Shown here: positions 1 through 10,603 of the stretch, in pieces
Position numbering within the stretch: position 1 is the stretch's first letter
How the letters are laid out: every line of letters starts with the position of its first letter
NCBI GenBank assembly: GCA_022539475.1
Contig: VCMS01000233.1
Coordinates: 66,882-130,881, forward strand
DNA from: Gracilaria domingensis
Lineage: Eukaryota > Rhodophyta > Florideophyceae > Gracilariales > Gracilariaceae
Length of the DNA stretch: 64,000 nt
Reading direction: 5' to 3'
Program-made: the position numbers and the translations under genes
Notes under the pieces: model-generated
Seen by the model: the letters and a program-made list of their open reading frames with translations, nothing else
What the model was told of the DNA's origin: nothing
Database searches by the model: none

Positions 1-1446
1 ATACCTCCTGATGATGTAAACGATTACAGTTTAGCGATTGGTTTTAACTTAGTAGATCATTACGAGTGATGTAGTCTGTTCAAGTCGATATTGAGCCTCA
101 TTCAGTCCGGAAATGACTCTGAGAGGGTTGTTCCGGATCATGTCGAGGCTCTGAAAAAGAGATGGACGCAAAAAAGCTTCTATACAGCATTGGGACCATT
201 GAGGCGTTGCTGTTTCTGTCTCAGGATGTGTCCGTGAGAAGGACATTTAGTCAGAACAATCGCTTGAAAGTGAATTGTGTGCTGATATTGATGGGAAGCT
301 CATCGTTATGTAGCCACTCAAAGAGCTTCTGTGAAACTATGCCCAACATTAGGAATCTATGTTGGGGTCTTTTGTTTTCGCTGTGGAAGAGAAAAATGGA
401 CAGAAGCATGACCCGAGGAATCTTGAGCCTGGCAATGTGCTAAACGATTGGATGAAGCAACCGCTCGTCTTATGGGTTTTTTGCTGACAAGGTTGCATTT
501 CTATTGTCGTTGTCATTTATAAGGGTCCTGGTTGAGGAAGAGAAGAAGGATTGAGCGAAGATTGACGAGGACCTCTGTTTTTTTCTCGCAGCGTTGCACT
601 AAGTGTTTGCGGTATCATTGGCCAGTACAATATCAAGCATTTGGCAAGATTTGCAGAGATGGGGTTGAAGGTGGCGAGAAGTCCTGGATTGCTGGAACAT
701 TTGGAGCGGACTTGTGGGACTACCATGATTTGGAATTCTTGTATATCAAGTGATGAATTCTTACCATGGATGAGCATTACAACCCACTTCACGCTCGACG
801 CTCTGGTTGCATACTTTTCCAGGAGGCGAGTGTCGAAAACTGACGGGTCGTTTTGAAGACGTACCAAATACTTCTTTATCTGCTGCAGAGGCGTCAATCT
901 TTGCCAGAGGAGCTTTCGAAGAAGAAGAAAGTTACATTGGAAGAAGCGTATGCCGATGAAGGTGGAAGTGACAAAGTTTGAAATGCGCACCGTTCGTGAG
1001 TACCTTGCCAACACAGGCAGCACGAATGATGTACCTTCGAATAAAGAAGCTCTGGGAAGGAAGGATTTCGAGAAGAATCTGGATTGCTCGTGATAAGCTG
1101 GCAAAGAGTTTAGGGTGATATGTTGAAACCTGCCACTGTACTACCCCGACTGAAACACAGTCTGAGACCAAAGCGGTAGACGAGTCTACAACGCAGAGAA
1201 TGGCCACACGTTCGGCAAGTAGGAAGGCCCAAGCGCCAGTGCGCAAGGGCTCTAAGGACTCTGATGTAGAAAGTGAAGAGAATATGCCATCGAAGACAAG
1301 AAGCATGAGGAGTTCAAGACGAAGCCGTCGACGAAGGAATGCAATGAGAGACTGAACCCTAATCAACGGAAGAAGTCAAGGACGGAGGGTATTCAATCTG
1401 TTCACAATGAAGTTATCAGTCATCTGCGGGTCTTGGTGCGAAGGGG
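1..1446. other. No intact gene seen
   Basis: The stretch holds only short open frames on both strands and none resembles a known protein. Purine-rich sequence on the + strand from about 900 onward has the same composition as the decayed gene that follows, so its 3' part may be a further-degraded upstream portion of that gene, but I cannot align it to anything. Confidence 0.4.
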
Positions 1447-2893
1447 GTGCAAAACGTGTTGAAATGTCATCAGATATCCATTGGCAGCGACACAGACTCA
1501 GATGGAGTACCAATTGTGGTCTCACAGGCAGAGGACACTGACCCGTTCGATGACACAGTACCGCAGGTGTTGGCGCCAGGTCTGAAGAAGGCTGAAGAAG
1601 TAGCATATGAAGGTGACGATTCGTGGCTAAAGTTGGTGAAGACCTTACCAAGCAAGTGGCCGACTGGAGTGGAGAATGTCATTAAATCTGTGTACCCGTG
1701 GATGGATGCGATACATCTCCAGAAGCAACACCGAGGCCACTTGTTGGAGCCCAAGGACTTTGAAAGTGTGCACCATGCAGTCTTTGGCATGCAGCGTATC
1801 ATGGCCATAAACTCCTGAACGCGGCAATGGGAGGCATGGAGGTCGACGAGAAGACGTTATGGGGGGATGCACTGAAGAACGACTCTCTTGCGTATGTCTA
1901 TTTTGTGAAGAAGAACGTCGAGCTTCGAGAGAGAGGTTTCTGTATTCTGGACGGCTTTGCATCGGATGGAGAGTTGGTGAAGCTGACAGAGAGTTTGAGC
2001 AAGCTCATTGACGGGGATGTTAGTGTGGAATTACTGGACTTCTTCCGAAGGGACTTCGAAAGGGCTCCAGACCTTAGGATACCAGAGAACCGAATCACAT
2101 GGATACCGATCATCAACGCAGATGGTGGGAGGTACATGACTACGAGAAGAGGCATAGTGGATGACATGGAGGCAGCCGTAGAAAGACATGTGCTTGTGAA
2201 GAAGAGAGCTTTACTGGATGCCCGACTGGGACAGATATGGCTTTAATGGGTTTACAAGATAATAGGGTGGAAAAGGAGAGGATGTATGCGCCGAAGACGG
2301 GGGGAGGGTGTTATGCACTGCAGTTGGATGCAAGCGGCAGCAGTTACATACGGATTTCCCGACCTTGGCGAATGAGGATAAGCTGGAAGAAAAGAAGAAC
2401 CCGGGTACTTTATGATGGTGTCCGGAAGTGTGTCGTTTCCAATTTGGGTATGTGAAGGGTCTCATACACACTACGCAGTTACTCCCAAGGCATTTGAAGG
2501 TTTGGCACGGGGGATGTTTGTGAGGAAGTTTTTCGTTCCGCCTAAGTCTATATTTATTGGAAGAGGTGATGTGTTCCATGCAGGCGCTTCAAATGAGGAT
2601 GGAAGATTCCCGAGATTCCCTTGTTTCGTTACCACATGTACATGGTACCTGAGAAATACAACCTCCCAGATGCGGCACACCTTAACCCACACTTTCGACC
2701 TCAGTTCAAGGAGGATGAAGACCTGGTTAGTATGAAGGAGAAGAGGAAGAATCCAGAACCGTCGAATTTGGAGGAGGAGAATGATGAAATGATAGTAGAG
2801 GAAGGGGAAGAACAGTATGAAGAAGATGACGAAGATGAGAATTATGAAGTGGAGGAGATTGAAAACGATCTTGAGGATGGCGAAGAAGACTGA
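1447..2893 (+). pseudogene. Decayed Fe(II)/2OG-oxygenase-like family member (copy A)
   Basis: A broken member of the family whose second copy lies at 6246-6971. The reading frame must be changed several times: near 1815, near 2235 (before the GLQDN segment), near 2310 (entering a CKRQQLHTDF segment), near 2400 (entering PGYFMMVSG) and near 2620 (entering RYHMYMVPE). Once frames are followed, the order of segments matches copy B: MYAPKTGG, an HTD triad, PGYF, a WV..GSH segment, then GRGDVFHAGAS and RYHMYMVPE, ending in a long acidic tail (about 2720-2893). HxD followed by a distal His and an Arg on a predicted beta-rich frame is the pattern of the double-stranded beta-helix of Fe(II)/2-oxoglutarate oxygenases; that assignment is inference. 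Unlike copy B it keeps an N-terminal region (about 1827-2220; ELRERGFCILDGF is typical of the start of such proteins). Almost certainly non-functional. Confidence 0.6.
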
Positions 2894-3399
2894 GTGAATA
2901 TGTGATGAAACTTTGTAGTAATCTATGTGTCGAATATAGTTTCGAAGTAAATGATCTTGTGAATCGAGAGAAAGTTTAAGAATTGTGGAAGCGACGACTC
3001 TACCCAAGATTGAAGGGTAGGATAGGATACCATACCAACACTTCAATCCTGGAGAGCGTCATGAATATGTGGGAACTATGTTTGTAGAGAAGAGATTCTG
3101 TTTAGTTGAAACATGTATCAGTTATGTACTTATGTTCGTATACTACTTGTCTCGCACTTGGTGAATACGTCAGCCAGAAGGCAGTAGATGTTGTGTCGGG
3201 GGTCTAGGGTGCTCACCAATGGCTCACAAGTATCGCTTTGCGTTGATTCTTGGTGCGTGTTTGACGACTCCGGAGCATACAAGTAGTACAATGAACAAGG
3301 TGTTTGTGAGGAGGGGCGGGATACCTCTGTACGAACCAAAGAATTCGGGGTCCAAAGACTCGGAGAGTGTGTGTGCGAAGAAAACTGGGACCACTCTGT
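2894..3399. other. Intergenic, no gene seen
   Basis: Sequence between the decayed oxygenase-like gene and the convergent membrane-protein gene. Only short frames without recognisable motifs; presumably 3' flanks of the two neighbours. Confidence 0.5.
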
Positions 3400-4371
3400 T
3401 CAGAAAAAGTCTGATAGAAAGCAGGAAATCCTGAAGGAACAAAGCTTTCGGAACGAGTTTAGAATACAACGGCAGTACGTATTTAGCCCTCTTCTCCGGT
3501 ATACCACCCGATTGGAGAGCGGAACTATGTTTTTGAACGTATGTTTTGTAGAGAAATAGATCCCAAATGTGTTGATGAGAATGTTGAAGAAGCCGAAGAA
3601 GAAACCGCCGGGGAAGAAGGAAATACATGCAGTTTTGAGAGAATCCATGACATCGATTGGAGAAGGACGGAGCTGATAGGTGACGAAGATAGAGAGGTTG
3701 AGGACGATAAGCCCACCGATGCTCATGCCGAGGTATTTATTCCTCAGTGCCGAAACGGTGCTGGATGTGTGCGACGGAGTCATTGGACCATATGCGAGTC
3801 TACCATACCTTGTGGCGTGAAGAGAGAATGCCAATTCAAACAGAATAATGTGAAACATAGTTTCGAGCATGCTGTACAGGATGGTGAATCCCAGTTGTGT
3901 TCGGCGGGAGAAGCGATCGTAGAGAAGAGCGTGTGTTATGAGAGGCTTTATAATCCCATAGAGAGCTCCTATGGCTACTGAAACGAAGAGGGAGAATGCC
4001 AAGAGAGAGGATAGCGAGAGCATGTTCAGGGGATTATGTGAATAAGACCGAGCCTCTGACATGTAGTTGGGTAGCTCTGAAAGATTCCCAATTGTGTGGA
4101 AGAAGGGAGGATGTTCAAGGATTCGGTCATGAATTGAAACTTCGTGAAGTATGTCATAAACATCACTGAGTTCATCCAGCAGTTCGGGGGATAAAAGGGT
4201 CTGGACTCCTCGAACCGTGGCTTCCCCGGTGTCAACGTTGTACTTCAGTTGAAGGCAGTCGTCAAAGGTGATGTATGTCCTATGGGGAAATGCGTTGAAA
4301 TGGATAGGTATGAGAGCAGTTTGGTTGCGAAGCTGTACATGCGATACCTTGTGGGTGTTTTGGAAGGCCAT
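3400..4371 (-). CDS. Multi-pass membrane protein, function unknown
   Basis: A 323-residue open frame starting at an ATG. The first 115 residues are soluble and mildly acidic. Four hydrophobic stretches follow at about residues 118-150, 158-186, 210-233 and 248-275, giving a protein with a cytosolic or lumenal head and a four-helix membrane part. The last 45 residues are basic and Cys/Arg-rich and could be read-through of a non-coding end or follow an unspliced intron. I do not recognise the family. The open length and the sharp hydrophobic pattern argue for a real gene, although it lies among pseudogenes. Confidence 0.5.
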   Translation of the reverse strand: MAFQNTHKVSHVQLRNQTALIPIHFNAFPHRTYITFDDCLQLKYNVDTGEATVRGVQTLLSPELLDELSDVYDILHEVSIHDRILEHPPFFHTIGNLSELPNYMSEARSYSHNPLNMLSLSSLLAFSLFVSVAIGALYGIIKPLITHALLYDRFSRRTQLGFTILYSMLETMFHIILFELAFSLHATRYGRLAYGPMTPSHTSSTVSALRNKYLGMSIGGLIVLNLSIFVTYQLRPSPIDVMDSLKTACISFFPGGFFFGFFNILINTFGIYFSTKHTFKNIVPLSNRVVYRRRGLNTYCRCILNSFRKLCSFRISCFLSDFF

Positions 4372-5011
4372 TGTGAGCTCTGCAGCCTGTGAGTAGGTGG
4401 GAAAGAGGAGAAGAAATGAAGAAAGAAGGGGCGAGGAGAAGATATATTTATTGAGAACGAAACGAGCAGATATTACCTATAGAGAGGTGTATCGAAGGAG
4501 CTATATCTATGTTTTGTTTCCTTTAAGGCTTGTAAATTTGAAGTGAAGAAGGTGTTCATAAACGAGTGGCGAACTTAGCTTCTGTGATGGAAAAGCTATG
4601 AAGAGAAGGAGTACATGAAGAGTAAAATGTAGGGCGATGAAGAGGACGGAAGAATCATGATATGATGGTAGTGGTAGGATTTCATTTCATATACTACTGG
4701 CATGAACCATGTATGAAACGGGACGCCCTTCTCGCAACGGTTGGGAGAACATGGAGAATGAGAAGCATAGAGAGTGTTCAAAAGTGAAGAATTGTGCTAG
4801 TAAATATGAAAATAATTGCGATGCAGAGGTTGGACGGATATGAGCGGGTGCGGCGGTACTACAGTGTCATGGGACGAAAGCGTCTACCCTTGGTACACCG
4901 TGATCGGTTTGCGAAGGAACGATCAGCGAGTTCTGTTCTTTTCGGCTTCCCTGATTTCTCTTCTTTCGATATCCCTTTTGCTCTTCTACCAGATCTTCTA
5001 CCAACGCGTCC
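4372..5011. other. Intergenic, no gene seen
   Basis: Upstream region shared by two divergent genes, the membrane protein on the - strand and the coiled-coil gene on the + strand. No RNA gene or repeat seen; the last 80 bases become pyrimidine-rich before the ATG at 5012. Confidence 0.45.
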
Positions 5012-5821
5012 ATGAGCGATGACGATTCGCGTTCGAACATTAGGTGGCCATGGGAGTCGGACGAAGGGGTACGGTCGCACAAGAAGTTAAAGAGTGTGTT
5101 CGAGGAGGAAGAAAAGGACGAGCTGGACTGGTGGGCCACTGCAGTGCTGGGGTGTGCCGGAGCGATGGGGACGCGCATGGGAGAGAACGTGGGTCGACTG
5201 ACGAAGAAGGTGACAGGGTTCGTGGTAAGGGAACTGAGGGGGATGAAAGAGGAGCAGAAGAAGATGATGAAACGCATTGAGAATCTGGAGGGGAGCTCGA
5301 AGGAGGTGAATGGGAGGAAGAAGGGCGGGGTAGGGGGTGTGGAAGGAACGCCGGTAACTCCGGCGCCGAAGACGGAGATCGTGAACGGCGTTGGGGTAGG
5401 AGTGTGCATCGGAAGCGAGGACGAGGATGCGAGAGACTTTGTACCGGCGACGGATAGTTTTGGGGCGGATGAGGTGATGGAGGGAGAATTGGTGAGGAAG
5501 AGAGGTCTGAAGAGGAAGGTTGGCGAGAAGAGGCCGATCCAACCGAGGAGTATGGGGGTAGAAAAGGATGAAATTCAGCCGAAGGTGGAGAACAAGAAAG
5601 GAAAAGGGGATAGTAAGAAGAGGACACGGGTTGGGTTCAGGACTGTTCCGAAGCCGGTGTGGAAAGGGAGCAGTGTTGTTGGATACGAGGAGAAGTGGAG
5701 CTGGGAGGATGTTGTGGAGGATGAGGAGGAAACGGTTGAGAATGATGATGGGAAAGAATTTCGTACGCTATCATTCGCGGATGTGGAGGTAGAGGAAGGA
5801 GATGAAGGTGCTTTACTTTGA
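5012..5821 (+). CDS. Purine-rich coiled-coil/basic protein, family copy 1
   Basis: A 269-residue protein with an acidic start, a hydrophobic WWATAVLGCAGAMG patch (about residues 40-53), a helical charged stretch likely to form a coiled coil (about 65-95), a GTPVTPAPKT motif (about 112-121) and a long basic/acidic C-terminus. The coding strand is strongly purine-rich (GAG/AAG/GGG codons). It shares its layout and the PVTP motif, followed by a basic segment and a GFR tripeptide, with the gene at 11962-12891. An oxygenase-like gene of the same strand follows about 430 bp downstream. I know no described family for it. The general plan (coiled coil then basic tail) resembles nucleic-acid-binding ORF1 or gag-like proteins of retroelements, but no zinc knuckle or RRM is visible. 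Confidence 0.5.
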   Translation: MSDDDSRSNIRWPWESDEGVRSHKKLKSVFEEEEKDELDWWATAVLGCAGAMGTRMGENVGRLTKKVTGFVVRELRGMKEEQKKMMKRIENLEGSSKEVNGRKKGGVGGVEGTPVTPAPKTEIVNGVGVGVCIGSEDEDARDFVPATDSFGADEVMEGELVRKRGLKRKVGEKRPIQPRSMGVEKDEIQPKVENKKGKGDSKKRTRVGFRTVPKPVWKGSSVVGYEEKWSWEDVVEDEEETVENDDGKEFRTLSFADVEVEEGDEGALL

Positions 5822-6245
5822 TTGAGGTGATACAGTAGTTGCCGGGTTGACGGAGGTAGAAAAGCGTTGGGGGATTGGATGTGCGCAACTACCATTTCAT
5901 GAATGTTGTACTAGCCAGAGTTAGTTTACATTCATTATTTGTGTTTATTTGCAATCGACAAGTATGCAAGTGCCGTTGGTAGCTTCCAGATCGAGCTACC
6001 ACCTAATCCGTCTGAGTATACTAGGTACAAAAACTTTCATGTCATGGAGGTGAACTAGCAATTATGTCCGCTTTCACTCATTCTAAAAATTCTGTAGTAT
6101 TGCTTGAATAAATGAAAGTATGGTATCCAAAAAAATTTTTTTTTGGCTTGCACATAGCCGTACATTCAATTCTTTGCACATTTTTTAACGATTCAATCCA
6201 CAAAATAGCATTCTAGCCTCTTGACATAGCGTTCCGGAAACACAG
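5822..6245. other. Intergenic, no gene seen
   Basis: AT-rich spacer between the coiled-coil gene and the oxygenase-like remnant. It contains an A-run followed by a T-run near 6128-6145 and no open frame of note. The N-terminal half of the downstream oxygenase-like gene would be expected here but is not detectable. Confidence 0.45.
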
Positions 6246-6971
6246 ACGTGGGTTGTAAGGTCGCGTGCTTTACTTGATGTTCGAATGGGTACAATTGCTG
6301 CGGCTTTGGGACTATGGGACAATGAAAGGGAAGCTGTGAAGATGTACACTCCGAAAACTGGTGGTCGATTTCTGGGGACGACGAGAAAGTGCAAGCGCCA
6401 GACGCTGCACACCGACTTCAGTAGTCTGGTTACGAAGGAAAATATGAATACTGGCAACCCCGGATACTTTGTAATGGCCTCTGGGAAAGAGGGCTTTCCT
6501 CTCTGGGTGAGCGCTGGAAGCCATCAACTGGTGGGGATGAACAACCAACAGTTGCGAGTGATGTCGGAGGTGTATCCAGCGAAGAAGATAATTATCCCAC
6601 CGTACTCTGTATTCGTGGGCCGTGGTGATGTGACACATGCTGGAGCAAGTGGGAAGGACAAGGTGGATAGGCCCGAGTCTATGGATTTGCTGGTTAGATA
6701 CCACATGTACATGGTACCAGAGGGCTACGCACTACCTGATGCTGTTCATCGGGTGCGGGATTTCCGACCCACGTTTGTCAATGGTGACGAGGAGGAGGAG
6801 GCGGAGGATGAACTGTTGTCCGATAAGGAGGGTGGGGCGGTTGACATGGACGAAGACCAAGTGGTCGTGGAGATTGGTGTGGAAGCGGACGCCGGTAGAA
6901 CCGAAGTGCTCGAGAGTAGTAGTGATGACGATTTGCCAATAATGAGGCTGCGAGCGCCTCGAAGTGGATGA
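6246..6971 (+). pseudogene. 5'-truncated Fe(II)/2OG-oxygenase-like gene (copy B)
   Basis: An open frame that continues without shifts to 6971. An ATG lies at 6285, but similarity to copy A extends upstream of it: RALLDVRMGT here against RALLDARLGT there. The frame is closed by a stop near 6225, so the N-terminal region seen in copy A has been lost. Key segments, with residues counted from the ATG: MYTPKTGG (20-27), CKRQTLHTDF with the HxD pair (38-47), PGYFVMASG (60-68), WVSAGSH (74-80), GRGDVTHAGAS with the distal His (115-125) and RYHMYMVPE (about 139-147). These fit a double-stranded beta-helix oxygenase with HxD...H metal ligands, by inference. The last 65 residues are acidic. If a usable start exists upstream the catalytic core could still be made, so this may be a shortened gene rather than a dead one. 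Confidence 0.5.
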
Positions 6972-7115
6972 GAATGAGATGATTAGTAAATTATGTGTGT
7001 CTTGCGAGTATTAAGAGTAGTATACTATTACAAGGCTATACATATGAACATAGAAAAGGTGCGGCAGGCTGGTAATTGAACAAATGTCAAACGTCTTTGG
7101 TCCAGTTGCGTCTAA

Positions 7116-8147
7116 TTGCAACATGCCAAATGCTCGGTATCGTTAGCATCATTGGTGGCACCAGTCAATTCGCAATTGAACATGTATCGTCCTAACATTT
7201 CTGAAACTGCACTTAAGGTTGCTTTTAAGAGAAGTGTGAAACTGAGAAGTCTATACAGTTCCTGTCTATGCGGTACTTGTGGCAGTATGGTGACTGTATC
7301 AGGAAAAATGGCAGAGGAACAGAGAGACTTGGCGGAAATTTCACCAAATACCTTGTCTAAGTTCATATATGCCAATGGTTACGGTATATTAAGTTCCGTT
7401 GATGGAACGTTGAGAAGAGAAGGAGAGTCAATTCCAGAAGAAGTTGTGAAGTGTATGAAGTTCATTGACGAACGTGTTGGTTTCGGACTTGTCACAGGGG
7501 GTGATGTGGGCGATGTGGAGGGGAAAATGGAAGGACTCGGAGACTATAAGTTTGGTGTCTCGGCGAATCATGGAGCTTTCCTGCGTTTCTCTGACGAGAG
7601 GGAAATTAAGGGTGCATTCAATGATCACACCCTTGACCACACTGTTGACGGACTACTGTTCCTGGCAAGGGATTTGAATAGGAGGCATGGTATTGTGAAT
7701 GATGATGACAAGGGGTTCGTGGAGACCAGAAGTGATAGTGGCCTTCCCAATTTCGTGTACAACAAACTGTGGCAGTGGAAAGAAGAAGTGGATTCTGCTA
7801 TTGGGGACCTGTTGCAGAAGATGGATGCGTTTGTTATCTATCCCGGCGATAAAAGTTGCGAAATTGTGGACAAGCGATACACAAAAGGAAGCGGAGGAGA
7901 AAATCTTGTGGATAATGAACCGTGATTTATTGATACGGATGACGTCGTGACGTTCGGAAGTGCTTTGAGCGACGGGCCTTTGCATGAGGTAGGCGTGTAC
8001 GGCGTTCACGTCAAAGAAGATTGTATCCCGGGTGGAGTACACAACCTGTTCGAAAGCGTGGAGGATGTACATTCGATAATTATGTTGGTGGCTCTGTTGT
8101 ACGGCTACGAGGAAAAGCAGCACGATAAAAACCACCATGATTCATAA
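7116..8147 (+). pseudogene. Dead HAD-phosphatase-like gene (inverted duplicate)
   Basis: A homologue of the intact HAD gene at 8200-9072, placed tail to tail with it. Motif I reads SSVDGTL where the intact copy has SDVDGTL, so the nucleophilic Asp is replaced by Ser. An in-frame TGA at 7923-7925 cuts the protein; beyond it the same frame continues at once with FGSALSDGPLHE (the equivalent of motif IV, FGNASNDGPLYE, in the partner) and runs to a stop near 8147. Only one nonsense mutation and no frameshift are needed, so the decay looks recent. Without the Asp the product could not be a normal HAD phosphatase even if the stop were read through. Confidence 0.75.
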
Positions 8148-8199
8148 AAGGGTATTGAGATATATACGACACTTTTATTACTGAGATCTCATATCATAG

Positions 8200-9072
8200 C
8201 TAAGTATTAAACGCATCGTAGCACTTGAAACAAATTCCAAGAGCATTTCTAAACCATTGACACTTGCATTTTCTGTACCCGTACAGTTCTGCCGCCCTTC
8301 TGATGGTCTCATGCACGTCCTCCACCCCATCAACAAGATATGTTACCGCTGCTGGATGGTCTTCTCCCTTCACATGAACTGCCAGGGTTGCCATTTCATA
8401 TAGAGGGCCATCATTGGAAGCATTCCCGAAAGCAACGATTAAATGTGTCTCGAACTGGGGGTCGTTTTCAACCAAGGCTAGCGCCCCACTATTTTTCGTG
8501 AAACGAATGTCCCCTATGTCACAGTTTTCATCTTGAGGGTACGCAACCAGGTTCGGAAAGGATGTCAACACTTTTGAAATACCGGAGTTAACTTCTGTTT
8601 TCCACTTCGACAGTCCATTGTACGTGAAGTTAGGGAGTCCACTGTCTTTTCTAGTGCTCACCACTGCTTGTTGACGCTCTTCGTGAAGTCCATGCGATTC
8701 ATTTAAGGAGAGTGCAAGTCTCTCAAGTTCGGCTGCACATGTTTGGTAGCCTTCCCTGTCAAGGTCCTGATCAATTTCGGTACCATTGGATAATCTCACC
8801 CGTGCGCCTTGGTTTCCAGAGATGCCAAAAGTGTAGCCACCAAGGTGCTCCATGAAACTCTCGGCATCCTCTATATCTCGCCCAGTAGCAATTCCGAAAC
8901 CAACGCGTGCGTTGATGTACTTCATGCATTTGACTGTTTCGGCAGGAATGTTCTCCCCAGCTCTTTTCAGAGTACCGTCAACATCACTAATCACGGCGTA
9001 GCCATTTTGGAATATTTCGTTAGTCAGCTGCTGAGGAGTTACTTCTTGGGCTCTAACTTCTGAGTTATACAT
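8200..9072 (-). CDS. HAD-superfamily phosphatase (Cof / type IIB-like)
   Basis: A 290-residue protein starting at an ATG. It has the HAD signature: motif I DVDGTL (residues about 29-34, first Asp the nucleophile), motif II IATGRD (about 58-63), a conserved Lys in the region RFTKNSG (about 194-200) and motif IV FGNASNDGPLYE (about 217-228). The size and spacing suit a class IIB (Cof, sucrose-phosphate or trehalose-phosphate phosphatase type) enzyme acting on a small phosphorylated metabolite; I cannot name the substrate. The C-terminus carries an unusual Cys-containing tail (CKCQWFRNALGICFKC). It forms an inverted duplicated pair with the decayed copy at 7116-8147, only about 50 bp apart at the 3' ends. 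Confidence 0.75.
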   Translation of the reverse strand: MYNSEVRAQEVTPQQLTNEIFQNGYAVISDVDGTLKRAGENIPAETVKCMKYINARVGFGIATGRDIEDAESFMEHLGGYTFGISGNQGARVRLSNGTEIDQDLDREGYQTCAAELERLALSLNESHGLHEERQQAVVSTRKDSGLPNFTYNGLSKWKTEVNSGISKVLTSFPNLVAYPQDENCDIGDIRFTKNSGALALVENDPQFETHLIVAFGNASNDGPLYEMATLAVHVKGEDHPAAVTYLVDGVEDVHETIRRAAELYGYRKCKCQWFRNALGICFKCYDAFNT

Positions 9073-9706
9073 GTTTTGGAAAGCTTTCGAAAGGGTTCGA
9101 TTTGCAAATGGGTGTGGGTATACGAATGAGAACGATGTGATTGATGTTCACAAGGTGTTTCGTAGTATAAAAAGAGTCTAAGAACGACCATATACCCGTA
9201 TTGTAGTACTGTTTTAAAACGTTACTAGGAGGAGAAGTTTTTGCATCGATTTGAAGTAAAGAAAGGATGATTTAGTCATAAATTATATGTACGGGTTCAA
9301 GTGGGTAAAGAAAACTGTAAATATCTTTAACATGAGCTTAGAAACCAAGAAGAGTAAAACAACCTCCATTACGGGTTGAAACCCATAAAAGGTTTACCTT
9401 ACTTTATACGGGTGCCCCAAGTAATGCAAACGCTTAGTTCTTCAGAAATATCACAATTTTTGTACTTGTTTCGTTACTAGTATCGTGCACTTTAATGATA
9501 TGGAATGACCATTTTCTATCTAGGAAAATCTTAGCGAAGTATTAGTGATAAGGGATGTAGGATTTAAAGGGGGATATTTGAACCACAGAAGGACGAACAA
9601 TATAAGTAATGTAATTGGAACAGGTCATTTCGATAAAGTAACTTTTATGTTTAACTATCTCTAAAAGGTTTACAACACCGAAAATTCATGTGTTCTAACC
9701 TCAAAG
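9073..9706. other. AT-rich intergenic stretch
   Basis: Low-GC sequence between two - strand genes, with only trivial open frames. It should contain the promoter of the HAD gene (just above 9072) and the 3' flank of the reductase-like gene. No repeat or RNA gene recognised. Confidence 0.45.
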
Positions 9707-10603
9707 CTAGGGGAATGGGGAGGGGGATAACTTTTCCTTAACAACGTTGACATAGTTTGTATGAAAAGGAGGGGGGTCACCGCCTACAATGTTTCTTTCT
9801 TGGCGGGAAAAGTCGTAGAAGTACGCGTTCCTAAACTGAAAGTCGGAGAAAGAAGTAGGGAAGCCAACGAGAGTTTTCCCATATGCAAGAAGTCGCCCAA
9901 CGGTCTCTTCCAGGTTGAAAGTAGTACCTGTCTTAAGCGAAACTATCTTCAACAGCTCTTTCATTATTGTGAGCACAACCGTACTGCACTCCGTAGCGAC
10001 TACGTCCATAGGAATGAAACCTCTTGAGGCCCCGACGATGTTGAACGCTGATAGCCACACGAGCTTCTCATAATAGCTTACGAGAAATGTGTCTTCGTCG
10101 ACAACCCCGCAAGTGAGACCCATAGACCTAAACCTGTCTGCAACGTTGGAGGCCCACTTTCCTGTTGCGACAGTGAGACCATCCGGACTTTGAGGAGTGA
10201 CACCATCCTGCGGAGCTGCGTTTCTTGAGAGGACACCAACGTATAGGACAACTTTTGAACATTTGTCCACACCGAGCTTCGAAACCAATGGTATGATGTC
10301 TCCATTCTGGAAGAAAACGAGATTCTCTCTGAGCGAATAAGGACAAGCCTGAATTACGGTCTCCAGGGTGTTCGTTCTTCCACAAACTCGTATCGGTACA
10401 TCAGAAAGATGAGAGGTAGCAGCCATGCTGCAGAATTCGTGTGCGGAAATGACCGTATCTTCTTCGTTCGCCAGCATGGTACCTATACGTCCCCTTCCAA
10501 CAATAACGGCCCGAGTCCTTCGGGCGGGATATGAGGCCTGATGGACGTCAGAGTATCTGGGACTCGGAGGCGGAGTGGGAGGCATGTCGGACTGGGAGTT
10601 CAT
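9707..10603 (-). CDS. Ketopantoate reductase-like (ApbA/PanE) oxidoreductase
   Basis: I choose the ATG at 10603 (MNSQSDMPP), giving 298 residues, because the frame upstream of it has untranslated-leader character. An N-terminal Rossmann motif IVGRGRIGTML (about residues 28-38) binds a dinucleotide, and YEKLVWLSAFN (about 178-188) corresponds to the catalytic Lys / C-terminal helical domain of ketopantoate reductases. PanE reduces 2-dehydropantoate to pantoate with NADPH, but eukaryotic relatives act on varied 2-ketoacids, so the substrate is not known. The protein lacks a leader peptide and is probably cytosolic. It is an intact gene inside the accessory region. Confidence 0.65.
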   Translation of the reverse strand: MNSQSDMPPTPPPSPRYSDVHQASYPARRTRAVIVGRGRIGTMLANEEDTVISAHEFCSMAATSHLSDVPIRVCGRTNTLETVIQACPYSLRENLVFFQNGDIIPLVSKLGVDKCSKVVLYVGVLSRNAAPQDGVTPQSPDGLTVATGKWASNVADRFRSMGLTCGVVDEDTFLVSYYEKLVWLSAFNIVGASRGFIPMDVVATECSTVVLTIMKELLKIVSLKTGTTFNLEETVGRLLAYGKTLVGFPTSFSDFQFRNAYFYDFSRQERNIVGGDPPPFHTNYVNVVKEKLSPSPFP

